Below, one piece after another: positions 33,366 to 42,357 of a DNA stretch of 64,000 bases (position 1 is its first letter; every line of letters begins with the position of its first letter). Under the pieces are notes generated by a model, which made no database searches, was not told the origin of the DNA, and was given only the letters and a program-made list of their open reading frames with translations. The DNA comes from Bryobacteraceae bacterium (GTDB lineage: Bacteria; Acidobacteriota; Terriglobia; Bryobacterales; Bryobacteraceae). Made by a program: the position numbers and the translations under genes. The stretch covers positions 97,011-161,010 of the forward strand of contig CANGYQ010000011.1 in the NCBI GenBank assembly GCA_947458745.1, given 5' to 3'.

Positions 33366-34039
33366 TACTTCTTTTGGGGATACTCCCGTTTGACGTTCGG
33401 GGGCAACTTCAAGCTCACTTGCTGGTCCGATGGCACCGCCTGTAGTTGCATATCGGAATAGATGATCTGGGTATAGTCCCCGGATGCTTGAATCAGGCGC
33501 TGTTGCACCGGTAATCCGTCAGAAATGGCGATCCAAAGGTCAATTTTTGTAAAGTGCTGCCGGATGGACTCGACCGTCGGCACCAGTTCCAGTTTGAAAG
33601 TCTTCCGGCCGACGACGGTTTCCTCGCCCACCAGCAGGATGCTGTAGTTCTTGCGGATCTCCTTGGACGGTGTTGCAAACCCGATCAGCAGCCCTTGCGT
33701 CAGCAGCGAATCGAACTTGCCCAAGTCCCATTCCTGCACGGTGTTCAGCTTCGGCATGAAGATTTGGACCTTCTTGTCACGAAACAGGAATGACTTCAGA
33801 TCAGGCTTGTCGAAGTCGATCAGCGCTTGCACCTGACGGGGCTTGGGACAACGGAGCGTAATCTTGCCGCTTTCTTCCAGCGTCTCCTTAATGATCGCCG
33901 TGTAGGAGAGTTTCCGCATTTTAGCGGTCATGCCGCGGAAAGCCGTGCCGGCCTCATCCATGCGCGCCAAAACCGAATCAACGGTGGCCGCAGGCAGGGC
34001 GGCGGTGAAGAGAAGAATGAAAAGCGAAAGACGTTTCAA
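33365..34039 (-). CDS. LolA-like periplasmic lipoprotein-carrier fold
   Basis: 224 residues. The signal peptide MKRLSLFILLFTAALPAATV is followed by a LolA-type half-barrel: VLARMDEAGTAFRGMTAKMR, GKITLRCPKPRQVQALIDFD, KKVQIFMPKLNTVQEWDLGK, LELVPTVESI and a C-terminal beta pair. LolA carries lipoproteins from the inner to the outer membrane; outside proteobacteria the same fold is used for other outer-membrane lipids. It overlaps the upstream small membrane gene by 4 bases (ATGA) and is coupled to the downstream acyltransferase. This linkage suggests joint handling of an envelope lipid (inference). Confidence 0.78.
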   Translation of the reverse strand: MKRLSLFILLFTAALPAATVDSVLARMDEAGTAFRGMTAKMRKLSYTAIIKETLEESGKITLRCPKPRQVQALIDFDKPDLKSFLFRDKKVQIFMPKLNTVQEWDLGKFDSLLTQGLLIGFATPSKEIRKNYSILLVGEETVVGRKTFKLELVPTVESIRQHFTKIDLWIAISDGLPVQQRLIQASGDYTQIIYSDMQLQAVPSDQQVSLKLPPNVKREYPQKK

Positions 34040-34356
34040 GGCTTGGTATACGCCATGAAGCCCTTAATCTCCTGCTCGGTATCGAAAATCGGTTCCAGGC
34101 GGAAAACAGGCTTGTTCTTCAAAAGTTCAGAGGCCTTGGAGAGCCGGGCCGCTTCTGGCAATGGCACCAGCAGATCGGGCTCCATCCAAAACACCTGGGA
34201 ACCATGCTCCGACGGCAGCCGCACAATGCTCATGGCGCGCGGTTGATCACGGAACAATTCGCGGGGCGTCAGGAAGATAAAGGCGAGAATCAGGGCCACC
34301 ATCAGGTCATACTGCCAGACGGCGCGCGGATAATCCCAAAGCAGAAAACGCTTCAT
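34036..34356 (-). CDS. small membrane-anchored protein, function unknown
   Basis: 106 residues. One N-terminal transmembrane helix (YDLMVALILAFIFLTPRELF) is followed by an extracytoplasmic domain with IVRLPSEHGSQVFWMEPDLL. No family is recognised. It is the first gene of the operon with the LolA-like protein (4-base overlap ATGA), so it may be its membrane partner. Confidence 0.65.
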   Translation of the reverse strand: MKRFLLWDYPRAVWQYDLMVALILAFIFLTPRELFRDQPRAMSIVRLPSEHGSQVFWMEPDLLVPLPEAARLSKASELLKNKPVFRLEPIFDTEQEIKGFMAYTKP

Positions 34357-34422
34357 GAAACTCCCTTAGTGTACCATTTGAAACACTGTTTTCCATTCCA
34401 CTCGGTCTCCTGGGCCAGCCAG

Positions 34423-35193
34423 CTAGAAGAACAGTGGTTTGCCCGCCAAGGCCTGCAGCGTCACCACAACGAAGGCGGCCGCCATTCCCGCCGCCAGCAC
34501 CAGCACCGCCACCGGTGCCGCCGCCACCCCTGCCCGATCCAGCAGCCAACCGGCGAGGGGCAAAACCTGTAGCGCGTGTAGCGCGATGAAATGCCCGATC
34601 CGTAAATCACCGGCTTTGGTGGACCAGTTCAACAGCGGCAGCCCCGGGCCGCCGTCGCGCATCCCCACCGTATGGGCCATGATCCGTAACATCAGCCCGG
34701 CCTGTAAACTCCCGGCAAAAAAAAGCAGCAATCCCCACCGGACGCCCGCCAAATAACCGGGGCTCAGGTCCGCATGAGGCAGCCAAGCCAACACTAGCAG
34801 CCACGCCATCAACAGAGTATTGAAGGCGATAAAGACGCCCATCACGCCGAAAATGGCCCCATCCAGCGCGTTCGAGGTATTGAAGTGTGAAGTGACGCCC
34901 CGATAAGCCTGCACCACGATCAGGCCGTTCTCCACCACCATCGCCGCGGCGATGCCCCAACCAATCACCGCCCCGGGCCAGCCCAGCTTCAAGTCCTTCA
35001 GCAGCCAAGCCACCGTCAGCAGGTAGATCATCACGGACAGGCAAAACTTCAGCGGCTTGATCCAGGCATTGATGCCCATCACCTGCCGGCTGTCGGCCAT
35101 CAGTCCCAGCAGTGAGATCGCCAGCAGCGCCATTTGGAACCACAGTGTCCAGAAGAGCGGCGGGCTGGCCGCCCGGAGCCAGCGGAACATCAT
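34423..35193 (-). CDS. polytopic membrane protein, function unknown
   Basis: 256 residues with seven or so hydrophobic helices (for example FWTLWFQMALLAISLLGLMA, KFCLSVMIYLLTVAWLL, GVFIAFNTLLMAWLLVLAWL, VLVLAAGMAAAFVVVTLQAL). The loop HTVGMRDGGPGLPLLNWSTK and the histidine-containing LRIGHFIALHALQVLPL look conserved and might bind a cofactor or metal. I do not recognise a named family. It overlaps the ABA4-like gene by 4 bases. Confidence 0.68.
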   Translation of the reverse strand: MMFRWLRAASPPLFWTLWFQMALLAISLLGLMADSRQVMGINAWIKPLKFCLSVMIYLLTVAWLLKDLKLGWPGAVIGWGIAAAMVVENGLIVVQAYRGVTSHFNTSNALDGAIFGVMGVFIAFNTLLMAWLLVLAWLPHADLSPGYLAGVRWGLLLFFAGSLQAGLMLRIMAHTVGMRDGGPGLPLLNWSTKAGDLRIGHFIALHALQVLPLAGWLLDRAGVAAAPVAVLVLAAGMAAAFVVVTLQALAGKPLFF

Positions 35194-35618
35194 TCCGCCT
35201 CCCAGACCTCACCGGTCCTCGACCATCGGATCGCCCGGTAAACCAGCAAGCCCAGCGGGCCTAGCATCAACGTCAGCAGTAGACAAGGAATCATCACCAG
35301 CCGGGGGATCTGGCGCTCAAGACCATCACGTGCCATCCAGCTACCGACGAACAAGTCAAAAGCCAGATAGTGGATCCATCCCGCCAACACCACCGTCGGC
35401 ACCGAAAACAACCGGCTCACTTGAGCCAGCGTTGTAAACGATCCGCCGAGGACACGGAATTGCAGGAGGAAAAAATAGACGTAGACCATTGAGAGCAGAC
35501 TGGGTGTCACCACCGCCGCCACGCGGCGAGTCCAACGCCACCCCGGTGCCGCCAACAGCAGAACCCAAGCCGGAAGCACAATCGCATTGGCCGCCGCGAA
35601 GATCAATTCCAGGCTCAT
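35190..35618 (-). CDS. ABA4-like (DUF4281) membrane protein
   Basis: 142 residues, four transmembrane helices. The blocks FAAANAIVLPAWVLLLAAPG, WIHYLAFDLFVGSWMARDGL and LLTLMLGPLGLLVYRAIRW match the ABA4-like family, named after the plant protein needed for neoxanthin formation; in bacteria its role is unknown, with a link to carotenoid or lipid handling suggested. The ATG directly abuts the nagA stop, and the gene overlaps the next by 4 bases, so it belongs to the nagA operon. No carotenoid gene is present nearby. Confidence 0.82.
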   Translation of the reverse strand: MSLELIFAAANAIVLPAWVLLLAAPGWRWTRRVAAVVTPSLLSMVYVYFFLLQFRVLGGSFTTLAQVSRLFSVPTVVLAGWIHYLAFDLFVGSWMARDGLERQIPRLVMIPCLLLTLMLGPLGLLVYRAIRWSRTGEVWEAE

Positions 35619-36800
35619 CTAGACGGCGCTTTCAGTGGACCCAAACACCAATCGCCCCGCCACCCACGTGCGCTGCACACGGATCGTTTGCCGCTGGGCG
35701 TCATGACTAAACTCCACCATGTCCGCCTTCTCTCCCGGAGAGATCCCCCGCAGCCGGCCGGCAATGCGGCCGGCCCGCGCGGCATTGGACGTAGCCAGCG
35801 TGACGGCCTGGGCCAAGGACAGATTGGCCAACTGCATCAACTTCTCGATGCCGCGGTCCATCCGCAAAGCCGATCCGGCCAGGCGCGTGCCTCCGCGCAG
35901 GGTGACGCGGTCCACATCACCATCAGGCGAAGTGTGGAGCGTCACGTCTACTTCACCCAGCCGGTAGTCACCTGCCGGGCAAAGAGCGGGCATCACGGCA
36001 TCGGTCACCAGGACGCTGCGCTCCAGGCCTTTGGCACGAAGAGCGGCCTTCAGAAAGGCCCGGCCCAGGTGAATGCCGTCGGCAATAAAGCTGGCCGTCA
36101 AGCGATCGTCCGCCAACTGATCCCAGATGTAGTTGGGATGGCGCGCCATCATGGCATGTGCTCCGTTGCCCAGATGGGTGGACATGGTGGCACCAGCTGA
36201 GACGGCGTCCGCAATCTGCTGGCTGTCGGCTTTGGTGTGGCCGATGGAGGCGACAATGCCCGCCCGGACAATGTGCTCGATGTAGCGTGGCGTGCCGGGC
36301 CATTCGGGCGAAATGGTGATGAGCTTGATGTCCCCACGCGCGGCTTCGTTCAGGCGCTCAAACTCTTCAATATCCGGTGGCCGAACCGCCGCCAAGGGGT
36401 GTGCACCACGCGGACCGTCCTCGGCGGAAATGTGTGGCCCCTCGACGTGGAACCCCACCATCGACTCGCCTTCCAGCAACTGCTCCTTGGCTTCCGCCAA
36501 ACGCCGCAGTGCTCCCGCCATCACCTCATGGCTACCCGTAATCACGGTCGGCAATAGCCTGGTGACGCCCGTTGCATACTGCGCCCGGATGGAACGGCCG
36601 ATCTCCTCAATGGGAGAGGTGGGGGCGCAATAATCGACCCCGGCAAAGCCATTCACCTGTAAATCAATGAATCCTGGGGCTAGCCAAGGCAGCTCTTCCC
36701 GGGCATTGGCCCCCAGCAGCGGGTCCACCGCCGTGAAGCCCTGCTGACCTTCCACCATGATCATTTCGCCGGAGACGGCGTTGCGGCCAAAACATTTCAT
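35619..36800 (-). CDS. nagA: N-acetylglucosamine-6-phosphate deacetylase
   Basis: 393 residues, amidohydrolase TIM barrel. It removes acetate from GlcNAc-6-phosphate, feeding amino-sugar catabolism and peptidoglycan recycling. Seen: FIDLQVNGFAGVDY, GFHVEGPHISAEDGPRGAHP (metal Glu and loop), SIGHTKADS (His ligand), STHLGNGAHAMM (His ligand and substrate site), and VLVTDAVMP with the catalytic Asp. All key positions are present and the length is normal. ATG 36800 with CGGAG upstream is chosen over the GTG two codons earlier. No nagB or PTS gene is adjacent; instead it heads an operon with two membrane proteins. Confidence 0.93.
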   Translation of the reverse strand: MKCFGRNAVSGEMIMVEGQQGFTAVDPLLGANAREELPWLAPGFIDLQVNGFAGVDYCAPTSPIEEIGRSIRAQYATGVTRLLPTVITGSHEVMAGALRRLAEAKEQLLEGESMVGFHVEGPHISAEDGPRGAHPLAAVRPPDIEEFERLNEAARGDIKLITISPEWPGTPRYIEHIVRAGIVASIGHTKADSQQIADAVSAGATMSTHLGNGAHAMMARHPNYIWDQLADDRLTASFIADGIHLGRAFLKAALRAKGLERSVLVTDAVMPALCPAGDYRLGEVDVTLHTSPDGDVDRVTLRGGTRLAGSALRMDRGIEKLMQLANLSLAQAVTLATSNAARAGRIAGRLRGISPGEKADMVEFSHDAQRQTIRVQRTWVAGRLVFGSTESAV

Positions 36801-37121
36801 GGACACTCCGTTTTATTCACACTATTCCCACATTCCAGCGTCCGTAACCCGATGTTGGCAAGCAAGAAAGATACTGTTGAAAGCTTACCCGGGAACACGA
36901 AAAAGACCTTTGCCGCACCGGCATCCACTGCTACATTCGTGACTGTTCCTGGGCGCGCGGTGCGGCGATTGAGACGGATGATCTCGGGGGAGGTGGCCGT
37001 TTTGGTAGCTGCGCTCGCGCCAAGGACTGCTCTGGCTTTCCTGCCGCTTCCACCCCACTTCCGGGCACTCTCCCCGTCAATTTGACAACACCATCCGGCT
37101 GCTGCTGCCTGACTGGCAAGC
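36801..37121. other. noncoding stretch between ilvE and nagA
   Basis: About 320 bases, presumably the 3' end of ilvE and the leader of nagA. The open frames here lack ribosome sites and recognisable sequence, and I see no strong hairpin or repeat. Confidence 0.4.
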
Positions 37122-38060
37122 CTAGCCGACGTGCGCCGCTACTGGAACGGGCGTCAACCAGCCGAACTCATCAGCCGCGCGGCCTTCCACCACGGCAAAG
37201 AACTCGCGCTGCAGCGCCTCGGCAATCGGACCCCGTCGGCCAATGCCAATCTGAATCTTGTCCACCGAACGGATGGGCGTAATTTCCGCCGCCGTACCGG
37301 AGAAGAAGACTTCATCGGCAATGTAGAGCATCTCGCGCGGAACCAGTGATTCCACCACCGGGATGCTCAGCCGCGCCGCCAACTTCAACACAGTGTCGCG
37401 CGTGATGCCGGGCAGTACGCTTGCGCCCAGCGGCGGCGTGATGATCTTGCCATCGCGGACCAGGAAGATGTTTTCACCCGAGCCTTCGCTGACATAACCG
37501 CTGGTGTCCAGCGCAATGCCTTCGGAATAGCCATTGGCGACCGCTTCCATCTTGATCAACTGCGAGTTCATATAGTTGGCGCCGGCCTTCGCCATTGAGG
37601 GCAGGGTATTGGGCGCGAGGCGGGACCAGCTGGAGACGCAAACATCGACGCCATCCGCCATCGCCGCCTCACCCAGATACTTGCCCCATTCCCAGCAGGC
37701 TGCGTAGATGTCAGTCGGGTTCTTCATCCCGTAGACGCCTAGTTCAGAATAGCCGCGAAGGACGATTGGCCGGATATAGCAGGACTGCATGTTGTTTACC
37801 TGGACTAGCTCAACCATGGCCTGGGCCAGTTGGGCCGGGGTATACGGCAGTTTCATTCGATAGATGTAGGCCGAATCGATCAGCCGGCGCATGTGTTCCT
37901 GCAAACGGAAAATGGCCGGGCCGTTCTGGGTCGCATAGCAGCGAATGCCTTCAAATACCGAGGAGCCGTAGCTGACGACGTGCGAAAGTACGTGGATTGT
38001 GGCCTCATCCCAGCGAATGAACTCGCCGTTGCGCCAAATCTTCTCGGTGGGCTTTAACAT
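37122..38060 (-). CDS. ilvE: branched-chain amino-acid aminotransferase
   Basis: 312 residues, fold-type IV PLP aminotransferase that performs the last step of Leu/Ile/Val synthesis. It starts [32 protein letters not shown] is the family motif, the Schiff-base lysine lies in [14 protein letters not shown], and [20 protein letters not shown] is the classic class-IV signature. The frame is open far upstream, but the coding sequence must start at ATG 38060, because a perfect TATAAT lies 6 bases before it and the longer frame is antisense to the M48 protease. No Shine-Dalgarno is present, so this mRNA is probably leaderless. Confidence 0.95.
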   Translation of the reverse strand: MLKPTEKIWRNGEFIRWDEATIHVLSHVVSYGSSVFEGIRCYATQNGPAIFRLQEHMRRLIDSAYIYRMKLPYTPAQLAQAMVELVQVNNMQSCYIRPIVLRGYSELGVYGMKNPTDIYAACWEWGKYLGEAAMADGVDVCVSSWSRLAPNTLPSMAKAGANYMNSQLIKMEAVANGYSEGIALDTSGYVSEGSGENIFLVRDGKIITPPLGASVLPGITRDTVLKLAARLSIPVVESLVPREMLYIADEVFFSGTAAEITPIRSVDKIQIGIGRRGPIAEALQREFFAVVEGRAADEFGWLTPVPVAAHVG

Positions 38061-38066
38061 GGGAGA

Positions 38067-38072
38067 ATTATA
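38067..38072 (-). promoter_or_regulatory. consensus -10 TATAAT of ilvE
   Basis: Perfect TATAAT on the minus strand; the six bases TCTCCC then separate it from ATG. The predicted +1 is the A of the start codon, so the transcript would be leaderless. Confidence 0.65.
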
Positions 38073-38088
38073 TCGTGGAGACTTGTCC

Positions 38089-39468
38089 TTGCGCCTGATC
38101 AAACATGCGCCACTGCTGACAGTGGTCCTCTTCGCGTCGCTTTTGATGGCCCAAAAGCTTCGGGAATTGAAGCCCGCCGTGTCGGAGAAGCAGGTGCCCA
38201 CCTCCAAAGATGTCGAGATCGCCCAGCAGGTGAGTGCGGAGGCCGACCGCAAGTACGCTGTCCTGCGGGATCCGGTCGTACAGCCCTTTATCGACCGCAT
38301 CGTCAAGCGCATCTCTTCACAGCCCGAGGCAGGGAACTACCCCTACTCGATCAAGCTGGTCTACGACCCCTCCATCAATGCGTTCGCCTATCCTGGCGGA
38401 GCGATGTACATCCACCACGGCCTCTTGAGCCAAGCCGACAATGAGGAGCAGGTGGCCGGCGTCCTGGCCCATGAGATCTCGCACGTCGCCTTACGCCACG
38501 GCATGGCCGGCATGTTGCGCGCCCAGCGGGCGCAGATGGGTGCCGGCATTGCGGGAGCGTTGGCTAGTATCGTGCTCGGCAATGGAGCCGGCGGGCAGTT
38601 GGCCCAACTGGGCCTGGGTCTGGCCGCCCAAAGCTACATGCTGAAGAACTCGCGCGACGCCGAGCGCGACGCCGATCTGTTGGGTGCGCGCCTGATGAAC
38701 GCCTCCGGCTACAACCCCCTTGAGATGGCCCGGTTCTTCGAGAAGCTGGAATCCGATGGCGGCTCCCGCGGACCTGCTTTCTTTTCTGACCATCCCAACC
38801 CCGGTGACCGGATCAAGAATGTCGAGGCGGAGATTCAGGTGCTGCCCCAACAGAAATATGATGCCGCCCGCGAACCCGAGTTCCGGCGCGTGAAGACCAC
38901 GGTGGCCGCCTTGAAGGCCCCTGCCGGACGAGGATCGGGTCCCGCCAGCCCCGCCGCCAACCCGGCCACGGGTGCGCCACCGAATGCCAGCCCCCTTCCT
39001 CCGGCACCCGATGGCAGCCGTTTCCAAAACTACCGCGGACGGAACACCGCCATCAGCTATCCCAACGGTTGGCAGCTGATGGGGGATCGCAGTGATCCGG
39101 ACATGGCCACGCTCGCACCAGCCAACGGCGTCCGCGATTCGCAGATTGGGCTGGGCCTGATGATGGCTTATGGCCCGGTCCAGGGCGACCTGCGGCAATC
39201 CACCTCCGCTCTGATCGCTTCCCTGCGCCAGCAGAATCCATCGATGCGCGTCGGCCGTGCCCGTTCGATCACCGTCGATGGCCGTCCGGGCCTCGCCGTA
39301 GCGATTGCCAACAAATCGCCGTTCGGTGGAGCGGAGCGCGACACGGTGGTGACCACCCTGTCGGGCAACCGCTTGGTCTACGTCGTGTTCATCGCACCGG
39401 AAAGCGAAGTCCCGCAGACCCAGCCGGTGTTTCAACGGATGCTGGAATCCATCCGCCTGAACCAGTAG
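38089..39468 (+). CDS. M48 family zinc metalloprotease with C-terminal PsbP/DcrB-like domain
   Basis: About 459 residues. The hydrophobic leader [20 protein letters not shown] precedes an M48 domain: [20 protein letters not shown], the zinc motif [14 protein letters not shown], and the third-ligand region [16 protein letters not shown], ending with [18 protein letters not shown]. After a Pro/Ala linker (about residues 285-320) an additional beta domain follows ([20 protein letters not shown] to the end), like PsbP/DcrB folds. Periplasmic quality-control role inferred (BepA/HtpX-like). I take TTG 38089: GTGGAG lies 9 bases upstream and the peptide then starts directly with the signal helix. 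An ATG at 38059 and a longer frame overlap the divergent ilvE promoter. Confidence 0.85.
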   Translation: MRLIKHAPLLTVVLFASLLMAQKLRELKPAVSEKQVPTSKDVEIAQQVSAEADRKYAVLRDPVVQPFIDRIVKRISSQPEAGNYPYSIKLVYDPSINAFAYPGGAMYIHHGLLSQADNEEQVAGVLAHEISHVALRHGMAGMLRAQRAQMGAGIAGALASIVLGNGAGGQLAQLGLGLAAQSYMLKNSRDAERDADLLGARLMNASGYNPLEMARFFEKLESDGGSRGPAFFSDHPNPGDRIKNVEAEIQVLPQQKYDAAREPEFRRVKTTVAALKAPAGRGSGPASPAANPATGAPPNASPLPPAPDGSRFQNYRGRNTAISYPNGWQLMGDRSDPDMATLAPANGVRDSQIGLGLMMAYGPVQGDLRQSTSALIASLRQQNPSMRVGRARSITVDGRPGLAVAIANKSPFGGAERDTVVTTLSGNRLVYVVFIAPESEVPQTQPVFQRMLESIRLNQ

Positions 39469-39498
39469 CCCCCAATACCGAGCCCACCCGAGGACCTA

Positions 39499-40104
39499 TT
39501 GAAAAACTACGAAGCCGTTCTTTTCGATTTTGACGGAGTGCTGGTGGATTCTGAGCCCGTGCACTTCGGCTGCTGGCAGGAGATCCTATCGCCCTATCGC
39601 ATCACGCTGGAATGGGATTACTACGAGCAGAACTGCATCGGCGTCTCCGACCGCGCCATGATCGCGACCCTCGTTCCGTTAGCCGAAGTCCCGGTAGAGT
39701 TTGAAGAGATCTACGCGCAGTATCCTCGCAAGAAGGCGCTCTTTCGCGAACGGATGCTAGAGAAGCCCGCCGTCTATGAGCCGACCATCGAACTGGTCCG
39801 CTCCCTCGGCCACTACAAGCGCGCCGTCGTCACCTCCAGCGGCCGTAGTGAAGTGGAGCCGATCCTGGAAAAGTTGGGATTGCTGCCTCACCTGGACACC
39901 ACGGTCTATGGCGGCGACGTGGAACGCTTGAAGCCCGCCCCAGACCCCTACCTCCGCGCGGCCAGCCTGTTGGGCATCACCCGAGCTCTGGTGGTGGAAG
40001 ACTCTGAAGCCGGGATTGCGAGCGGCCAAGCCGCAGGCTTCGATGTCGTCCGCATCGCCGACGCCCGTGATGTGGCGGAGCTGGTGCGCGGAGCACTCAG
40101 GTAG
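39499..40104 (+). CDS. HAD-family phosphatase, beta-phosphoglucomutase-like
   Basis: 201 residues, cytoplasmic. HAD motifs in order: I DFDGVLVDSEP (nucleophile and acid Asp), II VTSSGRS, III lysine in RLKPAPDPYLRA, IV VVEDSEAGI. The four-helix cap follows motif I (subfamily I), as in beta-phosphoglucomutase and small sugar-phosphate phosphatases. The substrate is unknown. The TTG start is supported by GAGGA 4-5 bases upstream. It is 30 bases downstream of the M48 gene. Confidence 0.87.
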   Translation: MKNYEAVLFDFDGVLVDSEPVHFGCWQEILSPYRITLEWDYYEQNCIGVSDRAMIATLVPLAEVPVEFEEIYAQYPRKKALFRERMLEKPAVYEPTIELVRSLGHYKRAVVTSSGRSEVEPILEKLGLLPHLDTTVYGGDVERLKPAPDPYLRAASLLGITRALVVEDSEAGIASGQAAGFDVVRIADARDVAELVRGALR

Positions 40105-40201
40105 TGCCCTCCGCATCAGCATGCCTACCACCGGGCAGGAAACTTAACTTGTATTTCCATTGATTCGCTGCCCTGTGACACAATGAGAGCCTCTTGGGCG
40201 C

Positions 40202-41404
40202 ATGGGCAATCAACATTCTCGTCTCCGCATAGCCTTTTGCACCGACACTTTCGGTGAGATCAACGGCGTCGCGACAGTCAGCCAGCAGTTCCAGGCATAC
40301 GCCCAACGCCACAACATTCCGTGGATGATCGTCCGGCCGGGTCCTATCACCCGCCGCTTCACTGAGGGTCCGGTGGAGGTGGTGGAGTTGGCCAAGAGCC
40401 GGTTCTGCCTGCCGCTCGATGTGGGCTTACAGTTCGATCTTTTCCAGTGGCGCCATGCTCCGTGGCTGGCCGAACAGTTCATCCAGTTTCGGGCGGATGT
40501 CATCCACGTTACTGGCCCCGGAGACATCGGCATGCTGGCGGCCAAGATATCGCACCGCCTGCCCACCGCCACCGGCTTGAAGAAGACGCCGCTGGTCGCT
40601 TCCTGGCACACCAACCTGCACCAATACGCAAGACTTCGCTGTTCCGGCTGGCTGCCGCGCCTGGCCGACAAGGCCATCGGCGGCTTCATCGAGCGCGAAG
40701 CCTTCCGCGCCGCAGCTCGCTTCTATCAGCTGGCGCGCGTCAACTTGGCACCCAATACAGAAGTGCTGGAAGATCTATGCCACCGCACCGGCAAGCCGGG
40801 CTTCGTGATGCCACACGGTGTCGACACCATCCGTTTCAAGCCCAATCCGGAGCGCGCGCACGGTGGTCCCGTGGTGCTGGGCTACGTGGGCCGCTTGACG
40901 CCGGAAAAGAACGTCCGCTTCCTGGCCGAGGTAGCCGCCCAGCTGAAACCGGAATCGTTTCGCTTCCTGATTGTGGGTGATGGGTCGGAAAGGGAGTGGC
41001 TGGAAAATGCCATCCCCCAAGCCGAGTTCCGAGGCATCCTGCGAGGCGCGGACTTGGCGGCCGCCTACGCGGAGATGGACGTGTTCCTCTTCCCGTCGCT
41101 CTCCGACACGTTCGGGCTGGTCATCCTGGAGGCCATGGCCAGCGCCGTCCCGGTCGTCACCTTCCACCGTTCCGGCCCCTGCGTCGCCGTCCGTGACGGT
41201 GAAACTGGCTTCACCGCGAAGACTCCAGCGGTGTTTACCGGCTCTGTGGAGCGGCTGATCGACGACGCTGCTCTCCGGGCCAAATTGTCGCAGGCAGCCT
41301 ATCTCCAGGCCCTGTCGTTTTCCTGGGACAAAGTCTTCGATGCCGTCTATGATTCCTACGAAGCCTTGCGACCACAGGAAGTGACCCTCACCGCCGCCTC
41401 CTGA
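40202..41404 (+). CDS. GT4 glycosyltransferase, MgtA/PimB-like
   Basis: 400 residues, GT-B fold. The N-terminal acceptor domain begins RIAFCTDTFGEINGVATVSQ, a diagnostic start for the MgtA-type lipid mannosyl/glucosyltransferases, with LVASWHTNLHQYARL. The C-terminal donor domain has LGYVGRLTPEKNVRFLAEVA, FLIVGDGSEREWLENAI and the E-X7-E motif in DTFGLVILEAMASAVPVV. It probably transfers a hexose from a nucleotide donor to a lipid or glycolipid. It is separated from the HAD gene by about 100 bases and is the last plus-strand gene here; the convergent S24-like gene follows. Confidence 0.88.
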   Translation: MGNQHSRLRIAFCTDTFGEINGVATVSQQFQAYAQRHNIPWMIVRPGPITRRFTEGPVEVVELAKSRFCLPLDVGLQFDLFQWRHAPWLAEQFIQFRADVIHVTGPGDIGMLAAKISHRLPTATGLKKTPLVASWHTNLHQYARLRCSGWLPRLADKAIGGFIEREAFRAAARFYQLARVNLAPNTEVLEDLCHRTGKPGFVMPHGVDTIRFKPNPERAHGGPVVLGYVGRLTPEKNVRFLAEVAAQLKPESFRFLIVGDGSEREWLENAIPQAEFRGILRGADLAAAYAEMDVFLFPSLSDTFGLVILEAMASAVPVVTFHRSGPCVAVRDGETGFTAKTPAVFTGSVERLIDDAALRAKLSQAAYLQALSFSWDKVFDAVYDSYEALRPQEVTLTAAS

Positions 41405-41496
41405 CCAGCGCTCAGGAGCAAAACAGCGAACGAGTTCTTGACGGCTTGGCACCTTGGCGGGATTCTTGAAAGCTCCGAACTTCGGAGGCAGCACAA

Positions 41497-42291
41497 CTAG
41501 AGTACCGAGATCAGTTCCGCCAGCACGCGGCACTCTTCGCCTTCCACCAGTTCCCAGGCTTGAAACTCGGGATTCAGCGGCTCCAGAATCACCCGCCGCT
41601 GCTGCACCGCTCCCTCCGCGTCGTACTGTTTCACCGAGCGGTAGCGCTTCACGGTGTAACGCTGCTCGGCATCGGAGAAATTCTCCACCAGGACTTTGCG
41701 GCCATCCCGCGAACCAGCCGGTTGGTAGCGGAAGATGCACAGGCTGCCATCGGGAATCTCGGGTTCCATGGACCGGCCATCGACCCGCGCCACAAACATC
41801 TGGCTGTCGATCCGCTGATCCTCCGGCACTTCCAGCCAGCGTTCGGCATCCGCAGCAAAAGCCTCCGGCGTCATCGCTGCCCCCCAGGACCCCGCCGCCG
41901 CCGCCAGCGCTACCACCGGCAAGTGCGTGGTGTATCTCTGTACCGTCGCCGCGATATGCCGGTCATAGGCGCGGCCCACGGCGCGGTCCAGCGAATCCAC
42001 CAGGATCACATCGGGATCGGAAAGCCGAAAGGTGTTCGATAACGACGAATAAACCCAATGCAGAAAAGATCCTAAGCCCATTTCCTGCAACTTCTGGTTG
42101 AGGTCGCGCGCCATGGCATGGAGATCGATCGTTTCATCATCCGGGGTGAACTGTTCCCAATCCCGGCGCAGACGCAGACGCGCGTCATCTTCGGTCCATA
42201 CGAGAACACCACAAGCTACCCCTGGTTCCCCGGGGAGGTGTAGTTCTACTAGAGCGAATTTACCCGCACTTGGCGTCGATAGGGAAGCCAT
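41497..42291 (-). CDS. S24/LexA-like protein without a visible HTH
   Basis: 264 residues. The C-terminal half is a LexA/UmuD-type S24 domain: FVARVDGRSMEPEIPDGSLC holds the catalytic Ser, and YTVKRYRS the general-base Lys. The N-terminal 110 residues (FALVELHLPGEPGVACGVLV to about DPDVILVDSLDRAV) do not look like a helix-turn-helix but rather an alpha/beta domain, possibly similar to DUF3037-like modules. An Ala-Gly cleavage site as in LexA is not obvious, although AAAAGSWGAA at about residue 135 is a candidate for self-cleavage. Its role is unknown; stress-responsive autoproteolysis is inferred. A GC-rich hairpin (42315-42344) separates it from the VWA gene. Confidence 0.75.
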   Translation of the reverse strand: MASLSTPSAGKFALVELHLPGEPGVACGVLVWTEDDARLRLRRDWEQFTPDDETIDLHAMARDLNQKLQEMGLGSFLHWVYSSLSNTFRLSDPDVILVDSLDRAVGRAYDRHIAATVQRYTTHLPVVALAAAAGSWGAAMTPEAFAADAERWLEVPEDQRIDSQMFVARVDGRSMEPEIPDGSLCIFRYQPAGSRDGRKVLVENFSDAEQRYTVKRYRSVKQYDAEGAVQQRRVILEPLNPEFQAWELVEGEECRVLAELISVL

Positions 42292-42314
42292 CTCTCATGT
42301 GACAGATCGGCTAC

Positions 42315-42344
42315 CGCGACGCCTTCTTGCACTCCTGCGTCGCG
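42315..42344. repeat. GC-rich inverted repeat between VWA and S24 genes
   Basis: Perfect 8-bp dyad CGCGACGC / GCGTCGCG with a 14-base loop, 14 bases past the VWA stop. No T-tract follows; it could be a terminator-like hairpin or an operator of the S24 gene. Confidence 0.45.
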
Positions 42345-42357
42345 CAAATAACCTGCC

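Noticed and set aside
36852..37085. 77-codon frame between ilvE and nagA
   Set aside because: No ribosome site, low-complexity Ala/Leu/Pro end, no recognisable motif.
38063..38312. N-terminal extension of ilvE
   Set aside because: It runs antisense to the M48 protease and across the TATAAT box; the normal aminotransferase start is at 38060.
41474..41489. Short hairpin CTCCGA-ACT-TCGGAG between the GT4 and S24 genes as a terminator
   Set aside because: Only 6 bp, and no T-tract on either strand.
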